Below, one piece after another: positions 44,193 to 53,289 of a stretch of DNA of 64,000 nucleotides. The first letter of the stretch is position 1. Every line of letters starts with the position of its first letter. A model generated the notes under the pieces. That model was not told the DNA's origin. It saw nothing but the letters and a program-made list of their open reading frames with translations, and made no database searches. A program made the position numbers and the translations under genes. The DNA comes from Mongoliitalea daihaiensis (GTDB lineage: Bacteria; Bacteroidota; Bacteroidia; Cytophagales; Cyclobacteriaceae), in NCBI RefSeq assembly GCF_021596945.1, contig NZ_CP063779.1, positions 2,020,001-2,084,000 on the forward strand, read 5' to 3'.

Positions 44193-44822
44193 TTAGTTTT
44201 TGCTCAAATAGTCAGCAACACCTTCTTTGGTAGCAGACATTGCTTCTTTTCCTTCTTCCCAGTTTGCAGGACATACCTCACCAAATTTTTCAACATGGTG
44301 CAAAGCATCTACTAAACGAATCATCTCATCGATATTTCTTCCTAATGGAAAGTCGTTGATTGTTTCATGTCTTACGACTCCTTGCTTATCGATCAAGAAT
44401 GTACCTCTGTAAGCTATTGGAGCTCCTTCGAAAGTCAATTGACCATCTTCGTTATAGTTCCACTCACCTGCTAATACACCGTAGTTGTGTGCAATTGTCT
44501 TAGCAACGTCAGCTACGATAGGGTAAGTTACACCTTCGATACCACCATTTGCTTTTGGAGTCATCAACCAAGCCAAGTGAGTCTCTTCTGTATCCGTAGA
44601 TGCACCTACTACAGCAACACCTCTTTTTTCGAATTCAGCCAGTTTCTCTTGGAAAGCCAAAATTTCTGTAGGACATACAAATGTAAAATCCTTTGGATAG
44701 AAAAAGAAAACTACTTCTTTCTGTCCAATGTACTGCTGTAAAGAGAAGTTTTCAATGATTTCTTCTCCGTTGATTACTGCGCCTGCTGTAAAAACAGGAG
44801 CTTTTTTTCCTACTAATGACAT
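44193..44822 (-). CDS. 2-Cys peroxiredoxin (AhpC/Prx1 type)
   Basis: A 209-residue thiol peroxidase that reduces hydrogen peroxide and organic hydroperoxides in the cytosol. The peroxidatic Cys is in FFYPKDFTFVCPTEI (about residue 50), the resolving Cys in GEVCPANWEEG near the C-terminus, and the active-site Arg lies in AYRGTFLID. Length and both Cys are normal for typical 2-Cys enzymes. A good promoter lies about 140 bases upstream. Confidence 0.95.
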   Translation of the reverse strand: MSLVGKKAPVFTAGAVINGEEIIENFSLQQYIGQKEVVFFFYPKDFTFVCPTEILAFQEKLAEFEKRGVAVVGASTDTEETHLAWLMTPKANGGIEGVTYPIVADVAKTIAHNYGVLAGEWNYNEDGQLTFEGAPIAYRGTFLIDKQGVVRHETINDFPLGRNIDEMIRLVDALHHVEKFGEVCPANWEEGKEAMSATKEGVADYLSKN

Positions 44823-45333
44823 AGTAAAATAATTTAATTGTTTTGTTAAAGTTTAAGACAGTTTGCTCCAACCAACGAGTGGTTGAATACAAATTTGTTG
44901 TCATTGTTGGGTTTAGTGTGTTAAACCATTAGCAGTCATTCAGGTTCACTAATGGAAATACAAATTTACAACTCCCACCTTGCTTTCCCAAGCGTTGTAA
45001 AATAAAATATGGTTGATAAATTGTATGACTCATTTATAAAATCAATAATTTGGTAAAAATGCTTGATGAGTTCTTTTAATTTTATTTTTTGGAAAATCAC
45101 TCGTCTAGAAATCTGCTTTTTCTGATGTTGTACAATTGTCTTTTATTTGGGTTTCCTTTACTTTTCTGTCAAGCAAAAAATTACATTGAATTAGGAGTAT
45201 CTCGTGTCTAAAGGTCTTTTCGATTCAGCAAAGGGCCTCAAGTTTTGATAGCATAGCCAAAATATTTCTATGACCTGCATGGCAAGCCCTTTAAAAATTT
45301 GTACTTTAGATGTTTCATTGGAAATTGATTGAA
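44823..45333. other. intergenic region, no gene seen
   Basis: About 510 AT-rich bases between the divergent peroxiredoxin and phosphatase genes. Apart from the peroxiredoxin promoter (44961-44991) I see no RNA gene, repeat or convincing ORF; a 67-codon minus-strand frame at 45191 lacks support. Confidence 0.6.
44961..44991 (-). promoter_or_regulatory. promoter of the peroxiredoxin gene
   Basis: On the minus strand TTG and TAAATTTG are separated by 20 bases, matching the Bacteroidota -33/-7 pattern. The start site would be near 44954, giving an untranslated leader of about 130 bases. Confidence 0.55.
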
Positions 45334-45819
45334 ATGGTAAAAGTTCTATTCGTTTGTCTAGGTAATATTTGTAGGTCGCCGCTTGCTGAAGCAATTTTCA
45401 ATCATAAGGTAAATCAGCATGGATTGAACCATCAGTTTAGAAGTGATAGTTGTGGCACATCGGATTTTCACATCGGAGAACTTCCGGATGACCGCACCAT
45501 TGCCTGTGCCACGAATCACAACATTCCTATCAATCATCGTGCTCGACAAATTAATCGGATTGATGTTCGGGAGTTTGATTATCTGTTGGTCATGGATTAT
45601 TCCAACAAAAAAAATGTAGAGGAATTCATCAGTAAGCAAGGGATGTCTCATGAGCGTTTGCACTTGATTCGCGAATTTCAGGAAGATGCAGCATCAATGG
45701 AAGTTCCAGACCCATACTACGGAGGGATGGAAGCATTTGAGAATGTTTACGAAATCCTAGATGATGCCATCGATCGGTTTCTGCAAGTGTTGAAGGAAAA
45801 TAACCATGAACTTGTTTGA
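45334..45819 (+). CDS. low-molecular-weight protein tyrosine phosphatase
   Basis: A 161-residue phosphatase. The signature loop CLGNICRS (C-x5-R) follows MVKVLFV at the N-terminus, and the general acid is in DPYYGG near residue 125. I chose ATG 45334 over one 24 bases upstream, which adds residues before the conserved start. The end overlaps the fructosamine kinase start by 14 bases, so the two are co-translated. Such enzymes dephosphorylate protein tyrosines or small phosphates, and may regulate polysaccharide export. Confidence 0.93.
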   Translation: MVKVLFVCLGNICRSPLAEAIFNHKVNQHGLNHQFRSDSCGTSDFHIGELPDDRTIACATNHNIPINHRARQINRIDVREFDYLLVMDYSNKKNVEEFISKQGMSHERLHLIREFQEDAASMEVPDPYYGGMEAFENVYEILDDAIDRFLQVLKENNHELV

Positions 45820-46690
45820 TTCGACTGGCTTTTTTCAACACGTACTTTTTGAGAGTTTTGGAAGCGAACAGCAGCTTATAAATTCAAGGCTCATTGCTGC
45901 CGGTACCCTTAACCAAGGTATTTACCTAGAGACATCCAACCAACGTTTTTTTTTGAAAACCAATTTCTCCACTTATCACGACATTTTTGAAAGAGAGGCT
46001 TCGGGGTTGATGAAGATGAGGCTGTATGCTCCGGATTTAAAAGTGCCTGAGATTTTTGCTTATGGAAATGTAGAAGGACAAAACTACTTGCTCATGGAAT
46101 GGATAGATTCTGAGCGGAGACAGCCAGACTTTTGGAGAGTATTAGGTGAAGGCTTGGCACAACTTCACATGAACACTCGACCTTCCTTTGGCTTGGATGA
46201 GGATAATTATATAGCTTCTTTGTCTCAAATTAACGATCCAAAGAAAACTTGGGCAGATTTTTATGTGGAAAATCGGCTTGAACCCTTGGCCGGAAAAGCT
46301 TATTACGAGGGCTTTTTATCGTTGGAGTTTTATAAAAATTTTCAGCAGTTATATCCGTTGATTGGGGAGCTGCTTCCTGTGGAAAGGCCAGCATTTCTCC
46401 ACGGAGATCTTTGGTCTGGTAATGTCATGATCGATAGTACAGGAAAGCCATGCCTCATTGATCCAGCTGTCTATTATGGGCACAGAGAAATGGATATCGC
46501 TTTCAGCAAACTGTTTGGTGGTTTTGATCCAGCCTTTTATGAAACCTATTTTGATTTTTTTCCATTGGAACCAGGATTTGATCAGCGGGTAGAGATCCAT
46601 CAATTATACCCTTTATTGGTGCATGTCTTACTTTTTGGAGAAAGCTACGTTTCGGGAATTGCGAAAACACTCCGTAAATTTTTAACTTGA
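45806..46690 (+). CDS. fructosamine/ketosamine-3-kinase family protein
   Basis: A 294-residue kinase of the protein-deglycation family, which phosphorylates ketosamines on glycated proteins. The catalytic loop FLHGDLWSGNVMID and the following LIDPAVYYGHREMD are clear; YLLMEWIDS is the hinge. It overlaps the phosphatase gene at its start, and the convergent aspartate kinase by 9 bases at its end. The pairing of an LMW phosphatase with this kinase is found in several bacteria, and the two may act in sequence. Confidence 0.92.
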   Translation: MNLFDSTGFFQHVLFESFGSEQQLINSRLIAAGTLNQGIYLETSNQRFFLKTNFSTYHDIFEREASGLMKMRLYAPDLKVPEIFAYGNVEGQNYLLMEWIDSERRQPDFWRVLGEGLAQLHMNTRPSFGLDEDNYIASLSQINDPKKTWADFYVENRLEPLAGKAYYEGFLSLEFYKNFQQLYPLIGELLPVERPAFLHGDLWSGNVMIDSTGKPCLIDPAVYYGHREMDIAFSKLFGGFDPAFYETYFDFFPLEPGFDQRVEIHQLYPLLVHVLLFGESYVSGIAKTLRKFLT

Positions 46691-47959
46691 GGCAGGTTTG
46701 TGGAGTACCTGAAAGGTAGTTCGGGTGATCTGTTCCATGATCACTTCTTTACCCTTGATGATTTTTTCTATGGTGATGGGGTTGTGGTGTTTGATGGTTA
46801 TCAATTGTAAATGCTCATTGAAGCGAATCTGAAAAGCATCCTGCAGGTTGGCAATGAGTTTTTCAATCTTAAAATCTTGTCTATCTACAACGATGGAAAT
46901 ACTAATGGCGGATGTTTGAAGAAGGTTGACCTTGAGTTTTAACTCATTGAGTCCTTGATAAATCTCTTGTATATGACCTTCATTGATAAAGGTAAAGTCA
47001 GTCACCTTAAAAGATAGAAGCGATTGGTCATCTTTTACAACAATGCAGGGGATTTTTTCATTGATGTAATCCATGTGATGGATTTTAGTGCCGCTTTCCG
47101 TGGGTTGGAGAAAAGATTTGACAAATAGAGGTATTCCAGCATTTGCTAGGGGCTTGATGGTTTTTGGATGAATGACGGAAGCGCCGTAGTAGGTAAGTTC
47201 TGCCGCCTCATGATAGTCCAGCTCTTCAAATTTTACTGTATCTGAAAAACGCTTCGGGTCAGCATTGAGCACTCCAGGTACATCTTTCCAAATGGTTACG
47301 GATTGTGCATGAAGGCAGCTAGCGAGGATGGCGGCACTAAAGTCAGAACCTTCCCTCCCTAATGTAGTAGAGTCTCCTGTCACAGTACTTCCTATAAAGC
47401 CAGGTACAATGACTGGGAATTGTTTCAGTTTTGGAGCTAACTGCTTTTGGCAATTGGCGGTGGTTTGATCCCAGTTTACTTTGGCAAATCGATGATTACT
47501 ATCTGTCTGAATGATTTCCCGTGCATCTTGCCAGACACAAATATATCCCTTGCTACATAAATACTCTTGAAGAATCTTACTCGAAAGGAGTTCACCATAG
47601 CAAACTACCTGATCGTAGAAGTAATCATAGTTTTCTTTCGTTAAGCTACGCTCCAATTGCTTTTCCAGTTGGGTGATAAGATTCGATACAATTGGAAAAA
47701 TCGAAGAATTCTCTTCAAAGAGCTGTCGACATATTTCAAGGTGAAACTCTTTTAAAATGGTAATATTTGAAGAATAGTCTTCTTGTCTATATTTAATTTG
47801 CAAGATTTCTTCTAGGCGATTGGTTGTCTTTCCCATAGCCGAAATCACGATTACGAGCCCATTTCGCAATCGATTGAATAAAATTTCAGAAAGGTTTTTG
47901 ATGGAACCTGCATCTTTTACGGACGCGCCTCCAAATTTAAAAACAAAAGTTTTTGACAT
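46682..47959 (-). CDS. aspartate kinase
   Basis: A 425-residue monofunctional aspartokinase, first step to Lys, Thr, Met and diaminopimelate. KFGGASVKDA opens the protein, and GREGSDFSAA and WKDVPGVLNADPK are the substrate/ATP motifs (about residues 208-240). Two ACT-like segments follow in the last 120 residues and may bind an inhibitor. No fused homoserine dehydrogenase. It is divergent from fbp with 58 bases between starts. Confidence 0.93.
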   Translation of the reverse strand: MSKTFVFKFGGASVKDAGSIKNLSEILFNRLRNGLVIVISAMGKTTNRLEEILQIKYRQEDYSSNITILKEFHLEICRQLFEENSSIFPIVSNLITQLEKQLERSLTKENYDYFYDQVVCYGELLSSKILQEYLCSKGYICVWQDAREIIQTDSNHRFAKVNWDQTTANCQKQLAPKLKQFPVIVPGFIGSTVTGDSTTLGREGSDFSAAILASCLHAQSVTIWKDVPGVLNADPKRFSDTVKFEELDYHEAAELTYYGASVIHPKTIKPLANAGIPLFVKSFLQPTESGTKIHHMDYINEKIPCIVVKDDQSLLSFKVTDFTFINEGHIQEIYQGLNELKLKVNLLQTSAISISIVVDRQDFKIEKLIANLQDAFQIRFNEHLQLITIKHHNPITIEKIIKGKEVIMEQITRTTFQVLHKPASS

Positions 47960-48017
47960 CAGAAATTTCCTCGTAATTTTCCAGTAAATAATTCACTAAT
48001 TGTATTTTTCTAAGAGA

Positions 48018-49058
48018 ATGAAAATTAAACAATACATCCCCAGCACTTCATCTATAGCCTATTCGGTTGGTGTTACTTTAGACCGTTTTATCAAGATGAA
48101 ACAAGACGATTTCCCTTATGCTTCCGGTGAACTTTCCCAGTTGCTAAGAGATATCGCATTGGCCTCAAAGATAGTAAATCGTGAGACTAACCGAGCAGGT
48201 TTGGCAAATATCGGAGGAGCATTTGGACAAACCAACGTCCAAGGAGAAGAACAACAAAAATTGGATGTGATTGCCAATATCCGGTTTACCCGTGCGCTGA
48301 CAAAAGGAGGGGAGGTTTGTGCTGTAGTATCGGAAGAAGATGATGAGGTGATTGATTTACAAAACGGCTCTGGAAAGTATGTGGTAGCTATTGATCCTTT
48401 GGATGGTTCATCTAATATCGATGTCAATATTTCCATTGGTACCATCTTTTCTATTTATCGGAGGAAAACGCCAGTAGGAAGTCCTATTACGGTAGAAGAC
48501 ATTATGCAGCCTGGTAATCAGCAAGTAGCTGCGGGCTATGTCTTGTACGGTTCTTCGACTATGCTTGTATATACCACTGGTCATGGTGTGAATGGCTTTA
48601 CGTATGAACAATCTTTGGGTGAATTTTTCCTTTCTCATCCGGACATGCAAGCTCCTGAGGACGGTAAAATATTCAGTATCAATGAGGGTTCCTACTACCA
48701 ATTTGAAGATGGCTTGAAAAAGTATTTGGATTATTGCAAGGAAAGAAATTTCAGTGCACGATACATTGGGAGTTTAGTAGCAGATTTTCACAGGAATTTG
48801 CTTAAAGGGGGGATCTACATTTATCCTGCTACTACAAAAGCGCCGAGTGGTAAACTGAGGTTGTTGTACGAAGCGAATGCCTTGGCATTTATTGCAGAAC
48901 AGTCGGGTGGGGCAGCAACAAATGGCCATATCAGGATTTTGGATATCAACCCTACCAGCTTGCACGAACGTACACCTTTGTACATTGGTTCACCCAAAAT
49001 GGTCGCCAAAGCAGAGGAGTTCTTGAAAGCACAACAGGAATCCAAGATTAAGAATTAA
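48018..49058 (+). CDS. fbp: class 1 fructose-1,6-bisphosphatase
   Basis: A 346-residue FBPase of gluconeogenesis. Motifs: VVSEEDDEV, the metal site [17 protein letters not shown] (about residue 116), [16 protein letters not shown], and [20 protein letters not shown] near the C-terminus. ATG 48018 is preferred over TTG 48000. A terminator follows within 30 bases. Confidence 0.96.
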   Translation: MKIKQYIPSTSSIAYSVGVTLDRFIKMKQDDFPYASGELSQLLRDIALASKIVNRETNRAGLANIGGAFGQTNVQGEEQQKLDVIANIRFTRALTKGGEVCAVVSEEDDEVIDLQNGSGKYVVAIDPLDGSSNIDVNISIGTIFSIYRRKTPVGSPITVEDIMQPGNQQVAAGYVLYGSSTMLVYTTGHGVNGFTYEQSLGEFFLSHPDMQAPEDGKIFSINEGSYYQFEDGLKKYLDYCKERNFSARYIGSLVADFHRNLLKGGIYIYPATTKAPSGKLRLLYEANALAFIAEQSGGAATNGHIRILDINPTSLHERTPLYIGSPKMVAKAEEFLKAQQESKIKN

Positions 49059-49085
49059 TTGAAAAAGGTGAATAACGGTAATGGA

Positions 49086-49118
49086 AAGCCCTATCCAATG
49101 TTGGTGGGGCTTTTTTTT
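49086..49118 (+). terminator. terminator after fbp
   Basis: Stem AAGCCC / GGGCTT, extended by ATCCA/TTGGT inside, followed by eight T residues; it sits between convergent genes. Confidence 0.85.
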
Positions 49119-49121
49119 ATC

Positions 49122-49421
49122 CTAGGGGCTGTATTTTTTTCGGATTTCCACTTTTTTTAATTGGCGTTTGATAAGAGATGCAGCAATTTCTTCCGCCATG
49201 GATTCAGGATCGGTTTTATAAAGAAGTCGATTTAATTCCTGTTCTCCTAAATCAATCCGGTAGCAAATCTGGAGTAATTTCTCGAAATCTCTATTTAGAA
49301 GCTGCCTGACTACTTCTGTCAGTTTTATTAACAGGTCTTCATAGTCAGCGAAAGATTTCTCCTCCAACTCAAAGTCCTTGGATATTAATTGAAATGCCTG
49401 CTTTAAATCCTGATTTTTCAT
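49122..49421 (-). CDS. small helical protein of unknown function
   Basis: A 99-residue, charged, all-helical protein with no signal or membrane segment (SKDFELEEKSFADYEDLLIKL near the start, MAEEIAASLIKRQLKK at the end). I do not recognise a named family, but small helical proteins with this look often lie beside DUF5606 genes in Bacteroidota. A terminator hairpin sits immediately upstream of its ATG, so it may depend on read-through from the DUF5606 gene or its own promoter. Confidence 0.75.
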   Translation of the reverse strand: MKNQDLKQAFQLISKDFELEEKSFADYEDLLIKLTEVVRQLLNRDFEKLLQICYRIDLGEQELNRLLYKTDPESMAEEIAASLIKRQLKKVEIRKKYSP

Positions 49422-49446
49422 AAAAAAAGGGAGCCTTGACTCCCTT
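49422..49446 (-). terminator. hairpin with T-tract directly before the 49421 start codon
   Basis: On the minus strand AAGGGAG-TCAAGG-CTCCCTT is followed by T residues that run straight into the ATG of the small gene. It would end most transcripts of the DUF5606 gene and may limit expression of the small gene. Confidence 0.75.
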
Positions 49447-49453
49447 AAACGGT

Positions 49454-49888
49454 TTATTCTTCTGTTGGAGTCTCTTCAGTGTTTTCCGAAGTCTCTTCTA
49501 ACACCTCCGGAGCAAATTCACGGATGATATGATACCAAGAAATCAACTTTTTGATATCGGAAGGATACACCTTGTCTTCATCAAAATCTGGCAATACATG
49601 TTTTAAGAATGCTCTTAACTCGTCAGCATCCGCACCGCTATCAATGCCCAAGTCTCCTTGAAATTCTTTTTCAACAGTTTTCAGGATTTCTTCAAGTGGA
49701 GACGCGCCCTCTTCAGTCATCGTGTACATGGAAATTTCTCCCAGAATGGAGACACGCTGATTGGAACCTACGACCAATTTAGATTTTTTACTGTCTAAGG
49801 ATTCCAGGATGACGCCACCTCTGGTAGGTTTCAATACTCTGTACAAACCAGGTTTACCAGCTACGGTAGCTATTTCGTTAAAATTCAT
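49454..49888 (-). CDS. DUF5606 protein
   Basis: A 144-residue cytosolic protein of the Bacteroidota DUF5606 family. The N-terminal part is typical: ATVAGKPGLYRVLKPTRGGVILESLD, and then SNQRVSILGEISMYT. It is followed by PDFDEDKVYPSDIKKLISWY, then an acidic Thr/Glu tail. Function unknown; the gene is usually a conserved single copy. It lies downstream of engB on the same strand. Confidence 0.88.
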   Translation of the reverse strand: MNFNEIATVAGKPGLYRVLKPTRGGVILESLDSKKSKLVVGSNQRVSILGEISMYTMTEEGASPLEEILKTVEKEFQGDLGIDSGADADELRAFLKHVLPDFDEDKVYPSDIKKLISWYHIIREFAPEVLEETSENTEETPTEE

Positions 49889-49964
49889 AGTCGATTTGTT
49901 GATTAAGGCTGCAAATATATACTATAGGTATCAATGACCAAGGGATTCTCTGAAGTGATTCTCT

Positions 49965-50573
49965 TTACTCACCTGTAAGGTATTCATCTACTTCATTTTG
50001 AATGAATGTGGTAAGAGGCGCTTTTCCGGTAGCGTTTTCAGCAGACGTCACAAAATACTGTGGTTCCTCTCCAAACATTTCTACCATTTTATCTAAGAAT
50101 GCACGGACGTTGGCGTTTGTTTTGGTAGGACCTTGTTTGTCTGCTTTGGTAAAAACAAGTACAAATGGTAAGTCACTTTCCGCACACCACAGGATAAATT
50201 CCATATCGATCTTCTGTGGCTCCAATCGGGAATCAATCAAAATACATACAGCCACTAAATTAGGACGGCTTTGCATGTAATCCGCAATCATTTTCTCCCA
50301 AGTGGATTTGATGTCTTTGCTCACTTTTGCAAATCCATAACCTGGCAAATCCACCATGTACCATTTGTCATCGATCAAAAAATGATTGATTAGTTGCGTT
50401 TTACCTGGTTTTCCGGAGGTTTTTGCTAAATTTTTATTATTCGTGAGCATGTTGATCAGAGAGCTTTTTCCCACATTGGATCTTCCGATGAAGGCAAACT
50501 CCGGTTTGTCGGGTGCAGGGCATTTTTCGTGGTCGGTATTGCTGATGACAAATTGCGCTTTCTTGATCATTGC
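49965..50573 (-). CDS. engB: ribosome biogenesis GTP-binding protein YihA/EngB
   Basis: A 202-residue GTPase for 50S subunit assembly. G1 is GRSNVGKSSLINML (about residue 29), G2/G3 TSGKPGKTQLINHF and DLPGYGFAKV, G4 FTKADKQG, and G5 TSAENATG. I prefer the ATG at 50573 (MIKKAQFVISN) to one 17 codons upstream. The gene is divergent from menG, about 140 bases apart. Confidence 0.95.
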   Translation of the reverse strand, partial: AMIKKAQFVISNTDHEKCPAPDKPEFAFIGRSNVGKSSLINMLTNNKNLAKTSGKPGKTQLINHFLIDDKWYMVDLPGYGFAKVSKDIKSTWEKMIADYMQSRPNLVAVCILIDSRLEPQKIDMEFILWCAESDLPFVLVFTKADKQGPTKTNANVRAFLDKMVEMFGEEPQYFVTSAENATGKAPLTTFIQNEVDEYLTGE

Positions 50574-50713
50574 TGTAATTTTTTGACAAAGGTAATCTTT
50601 TTCAACTAGAAATAGTTTATCCAAGGTATGAGATAGGATTAGGATTTAATTTCCAACAATTTTCCTATGCTCAGGTTATCTTAGTAATATTGCAGTTTAT
50701 TAGAAATACGTAC

Positions 50714-51436
50714 ATGTCAGTAGTACCATACAAAAACAAGGAAGAAGGCAAAAAAGCGCAGGTTGCGGAGATGTTTAATAACATTAGCCACAAGTATGAT
50801 TTTTTAAATCACCTGTTGAGCTTAGGGATTGATATCACCTGGAGAAAGAAGGCTGTTAAGCTCTTGAAAAAAGATCAACCTAAGTTGATTTTAGATATTG
50901 CGACGGGCACTGGCGATTTTGCTATTGAAGCATTGGCTTTGAATCCAGATAAAATCATTGGTGTTGATATTTCGGAAGGAATGTTGAATGAGGGGAAGAA
51001 AAAGATGAAAAAGAAAAAACTGGATCACATTATTGATTTACAAATGGGAGATTCTGAGAAACTCTTGTTCGAAGACAATAAGTTTGATGCAGTGATCGTT
51101 TCCTTTGGTGTTAGGAATTTCGAAAATCTGGAAAAGGGTCTGTCTGACATGTTTCGAGTATTGAAGCCTGGAGGAAAAACAGTCATTGTGGAGTTTTCAA
51201 AGCCAAAAAAATTTCCGATGAAACAAGGATATAACTTTTATTTCAAATATATTTTGCCTCAGATTGGGAAATTGGTCTCCAAGGATAATTCAGCCTATAC
51301 TTACTTACCCGAGTCAGTACAGGTTTTTCCAGATGGTCAAGATTTTCTTAACGTTTTGGAAAAAGTAGGTTTTAAAAACACGCAATGCAAGCCATTAACT
51401 TTCGGTATAAGTTCGATCTACATTGGGGAAAAGTAA
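50714..51436 (+). CDS. menG: demethylmenaquinone methyltransferase
   Basis: A 240-residue UbiE/MenG methyltransferase, the last step of menaquinone synthesis. [21 protein letters not shown] is the family's opening, [16 protein letters not shown] the SAM site, and [18 protein letters not shown] and [17 protein letters not shown] the later signatures. ATG 50714 is chosen over an upstream start 24 bases earlier. The porT start lies 52 bases inside its 3' end. Confidence 0.93.
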   Translation: MSVVPYKNKEEGKKAQVAEMFNNISHKYDFLNHLLSLGIDITWRKKAVKLLKKDQPKLILDIATGTGDFAIEALALNPDKIIGVDISEGMLNEGKKKMKKKKLDHIIDLQMGDSEKLLFEDNKFDAVIVSFGVRNFENLEKGLSDMFRVLKPGGKTVIVEFSKPKKFPMKQGYNFYFKYILPQIGKLVSKDNSAYTYLPESVQVFPDGQDFLNVLEKVGFKNTQCKPLTFGISSIYIGEK

Positions 51437-52185
51437 TTCTTCCCCTTCTTTTTTTTACGTTAGTTATTTCTCAAGCTTGGGCTCAAGCGAGATTTGGTGA
51501 GATTAGTAAAGCAGGGCAAGATGATAAATTGATATCTTACGGTTTTTTTCTTGCAGGGCATACCAATTATTACCAATTAAAGTATTCAGAAGAATTTTTG
51601 AATGGAGCAAATACCAATTTGGCTAACATTCGAAGCATTACACCGGTATATACTCCTGGGTTTTCCTTAGGTTTTTTGGGAGTATTTAGGATTCACGATC
51701 AGTTCAATGTATTGTTGACGCCCAAAATCGGGTTTTATGAGTTCAGGACCGATATCAACTATTACGAATCTAACCTTGATCCTTCCATCATACAATCACC
51801 GGGAGGTATTTCTAACCTTCCATCAGGAACCCAAACTGTCGTGACGGAAGCAACGATGGTCGAGTTACCATTACTGTTTAAGTACAAAGCTCAGCGTTTT
51901 AATAACAGTCGCATGTTTTTTATGGGTGGAGGAAGCGCCATGTGGCGGACGAAGGCGCAAGATGAGGCTGATTTGGATGGATTAGTTACTACTGGTAGAG
52001 ACTTTACGCTTGATCTAGGAATGGGTTTTGATATGTATTTTAAGTATTTCAAGTTTTCACCGGAGATACGGTTTTCTCATGGCTTATTGAATATTTACAG
52101 ACCAGAAACTACCGACCCAATTTTTAGAGATGCCATTGCAGAGATGCGCAGAAAATCGATAACAATATACCTGCATTTTCAATGA
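51385..52185 (+). CDS. porT: PorT-family type IX secretion outer membrane protein
   Basis: A 266-residue beta-barrel protein needed for T9SS and gliding in relatives. The signal peptide (about residues 14-34) ends SQAWAQ, then [22 protein letters not shown] and repeated amphipathic strands ending IYLHFQ, with an aromatic terminal residue. PorT directly downstream of menG is a conserved Bacteroidota arrangement, and this is the main support. The start overlaps menG by 52 bases in another frame. The T9SS client at 23672 shows that the secretion system is used here. Confidence 0.8.
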   Translation: MQAINFRYKFDLHWGKVILPLLFFTLVISQAWAQARFGEISKAGQDDKLISYGFFLAGHTNYYQLKYSEEFLNGANTNLANIRSITPVYTPGFSLGFLGVFRIHDQFNVLLTPKIGFYEFRTDINYYESNLDPSIIQSPGGISNLPSGTQTVVTEATMVELPLLFKYKAQRFNNSRMFFMGGGSAMWRTKAQDEADLDGLVTTGRDFTLDLGMGFDMYFKYFKFSPEIRFSHGLLNIYRPETTDPIFRDAIAEMRRKSITIYLHFQ

Positions 52186-52601
52186 TGTAGAAGTGTTAAC
52201 TTTTTCAATGTTTTGATGGGGAAAAGTTGGGAAGTAGTCAATATGAAAAGTATCGTTCGTACATTTTGATAGAACAAGTTAATGTCGTGTGGCTCGTAGT
52301 GTTAAACTCAGCCCTGGCAGTTTAAGTTAGCATTCATATCATACAGATAATTGTAGGCATGCGAAAAACCTTGAGTAATCTGCACGGGGTGGTCCAAAGG
52401 CTTGGGATACATAAACGAACAATTGTAATGAATTACCATTACAGAAAATAAGGGCAGCAATGACTGCGATCTGATTTTTGATGAACAAGAACTGTGTCAT
52501 TTTTGAGCTTCTCTGAAAGATCTTTGGAACACATGTTTCGCTTTCGTGAGAAAGGAAATTTTTTTGCCTGAAGTAAAAGTGAAATTGCTCAACTCTGAGA
52601 C
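52186..52601. other. intergenic region, no gene seen
   Basis: No supported ORF or RNA gene. One inverted repeat TTAAACT / AGTTTAA lies near 52303-52326. The rest looks like decayed sequence. Confidence 0.5.
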
Positions 52602-52637
52602 AAAAAAAGCTCCATCAAATTAAAGAAGGAGCTTTTT
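52602..52637. terminator. bidirectional terminator-like hairpin
   Basis: Stem AAAGCTCC / GGAGCTTT, with an A-run on the left and a T-run on the right, so it could act in both directions. Confidence 0.7.
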
Positions 52638-52642
52638 ACTTG

Positions 52643-52672
52643 AAGTACCTAAACCCGGAGTTCCCGATTGTC
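52643..52672 (-). repeat. partial copy of the tRNA-Leu 3' end
   Basis: AAGTACC...CCCGGAGTTCCCG (plus strand) resembles AAGTACCCAGGGCCGGAGTCG at the 3' end of the intact tRNA-Leu 100 bases to the right, and it too is preceded by an A-run hairpin and T-run. It seems to be a decayed duplicate of the tRNA end with its terminator. Similarity is modest. Confidence 0.4.
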
Positions 52673-52705
52673 ATCCGGATAAATTTCTCCTCCAGCTTAT
52701 GTCAT

Positions 52706-52742
52706 AAAAAAAGATCCAACTCATCTGAGAAGGACCTTTTTT
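52706..52742 (-). terminator. tRNA-Leu terminator
   Basis: On the minus strand AAAGGTCC / GGATCTTT (one G-U) is followed by seven T residues, about 10 bases after the tRNA. Confidence 0.8.
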
Positions 52743-52750
52743 ATTCTAAG

Positions 52751-52834
52751 TACCCAGGGCCGGAGTCGAACCGGCACGAGTGTAACCTCATTGGTGTTTG
52801 AGACCAACGCGTCTACCAATTCCGCCACCTGGGC
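52751..52834 (-). tRNA. tRNA-Leu (CAA)
   Basis: An 84-base class II tRNA. Acceptor GCCCAGG pairs with CCTGGGT (one G-U) with discriminator A; the anticodon stem TTGGT-CTCAAAC-ACCAA gives anticodon CAA. The D-arm is GTGGCGGAATTGGTAGACGC, the long variable arm and T-loop GGTTCGACTCC are present, and CCA is not encoded. Fragments of its 5' and 3' ends occur on either side. Confidence 0.95.
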
Positions 52835-52905
52835 ATAGTGTTGCAAGCGCATTTTTTTAATTGCCAGGTATTATTTCTAGTTTTAAATCTAGTAAGGCGG
52901 ACAGG

Positions 52906-52921
52906 TCCGCCACCTGGGCAT
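52906..52921 (-). repeat. 16-bp copy of the tRNA-Leu 5' end
   Basis: TCCGCCACCTGGGCAT is repeated exactly from 52821-52836, the 5' end of tRNA-Leu. Around it (52861-52921) an imperfect stem TGCCAGGT / ACCTGGGCA encloses two hairpins (CTAG...CTAG and GGCGGAC-AG-GTCCGCC), so the segment can fold like a mini tRNA. It may be a remnant or an att-like site. Confidence 0.6.
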
Positions 52922-52991
52922 TTCAATTATCTGCGTTCCTTGCTGAACGGGATGCAAATATGAATACTATTTTTTTTTCCTGCAAGCTTTG

Positions 52992-53288
52992 TCAAGGCAG
53001 TTCTACAATTTTTTTTGAAGAAAATGCAGTAGGCTTCCCAGCAAATAAAGTCTTGGTAAATGCCCATACTCCTTTAAATAATTCAGAATCACGATATTGA
53101 TTCAGTGCTTCTTCTGATTCCCAATGACTGTACGTCATGAAAATAGTTGAAAAATTTTCATCCTGCCACAGTTCTAAATGATGGCAACCGGGGAAATTCC
53201 GGATTTTTTCTTTGTTTGCATGGAAGTTTTCCAAAAATGCATCGATCTTTTCTTCATGAAACTGCATGCGTACGACTCTGATTAGCAT
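52992..53288 (-). CDS. antibiotic biosynthesis monooxygenase (ABM) domain protein
   Basis: A 98-residue protein of the ABM/YgiN dimeric alpha-beta-barrel superfamily. MLIRVVRMQFHEEKIDAFL opens it, and FPGCHHLELWQDE followed by TYSHWESEEALNQY are the classical segments. Members include small quinol monooxygenases and heme-degrading enzymes; the substrate here is unknown. It starts one base after the preceding gene's stop, in an operon with the SAM hydroxide adenosyltransferase. Confidence 0.88.
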   Translation of the reverse strand: MLIRVVRMQFHEEKIDAFLENFHANKEKIRNFPGCHHLELWQDENFSTIFMTYSHWESEEALNQYRDSELFKGVWAFTKTLFAGKPTAFSSKKIVELP

Positions 53289-53289
53289 C

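Noticed and set aside
52861-53100. 79-codon plus-strand ORF beside tRNA-Leu
   Set aside because: It overlaps the tRNA fragment and the ABM gene on the opposite strand; no support as a gene.
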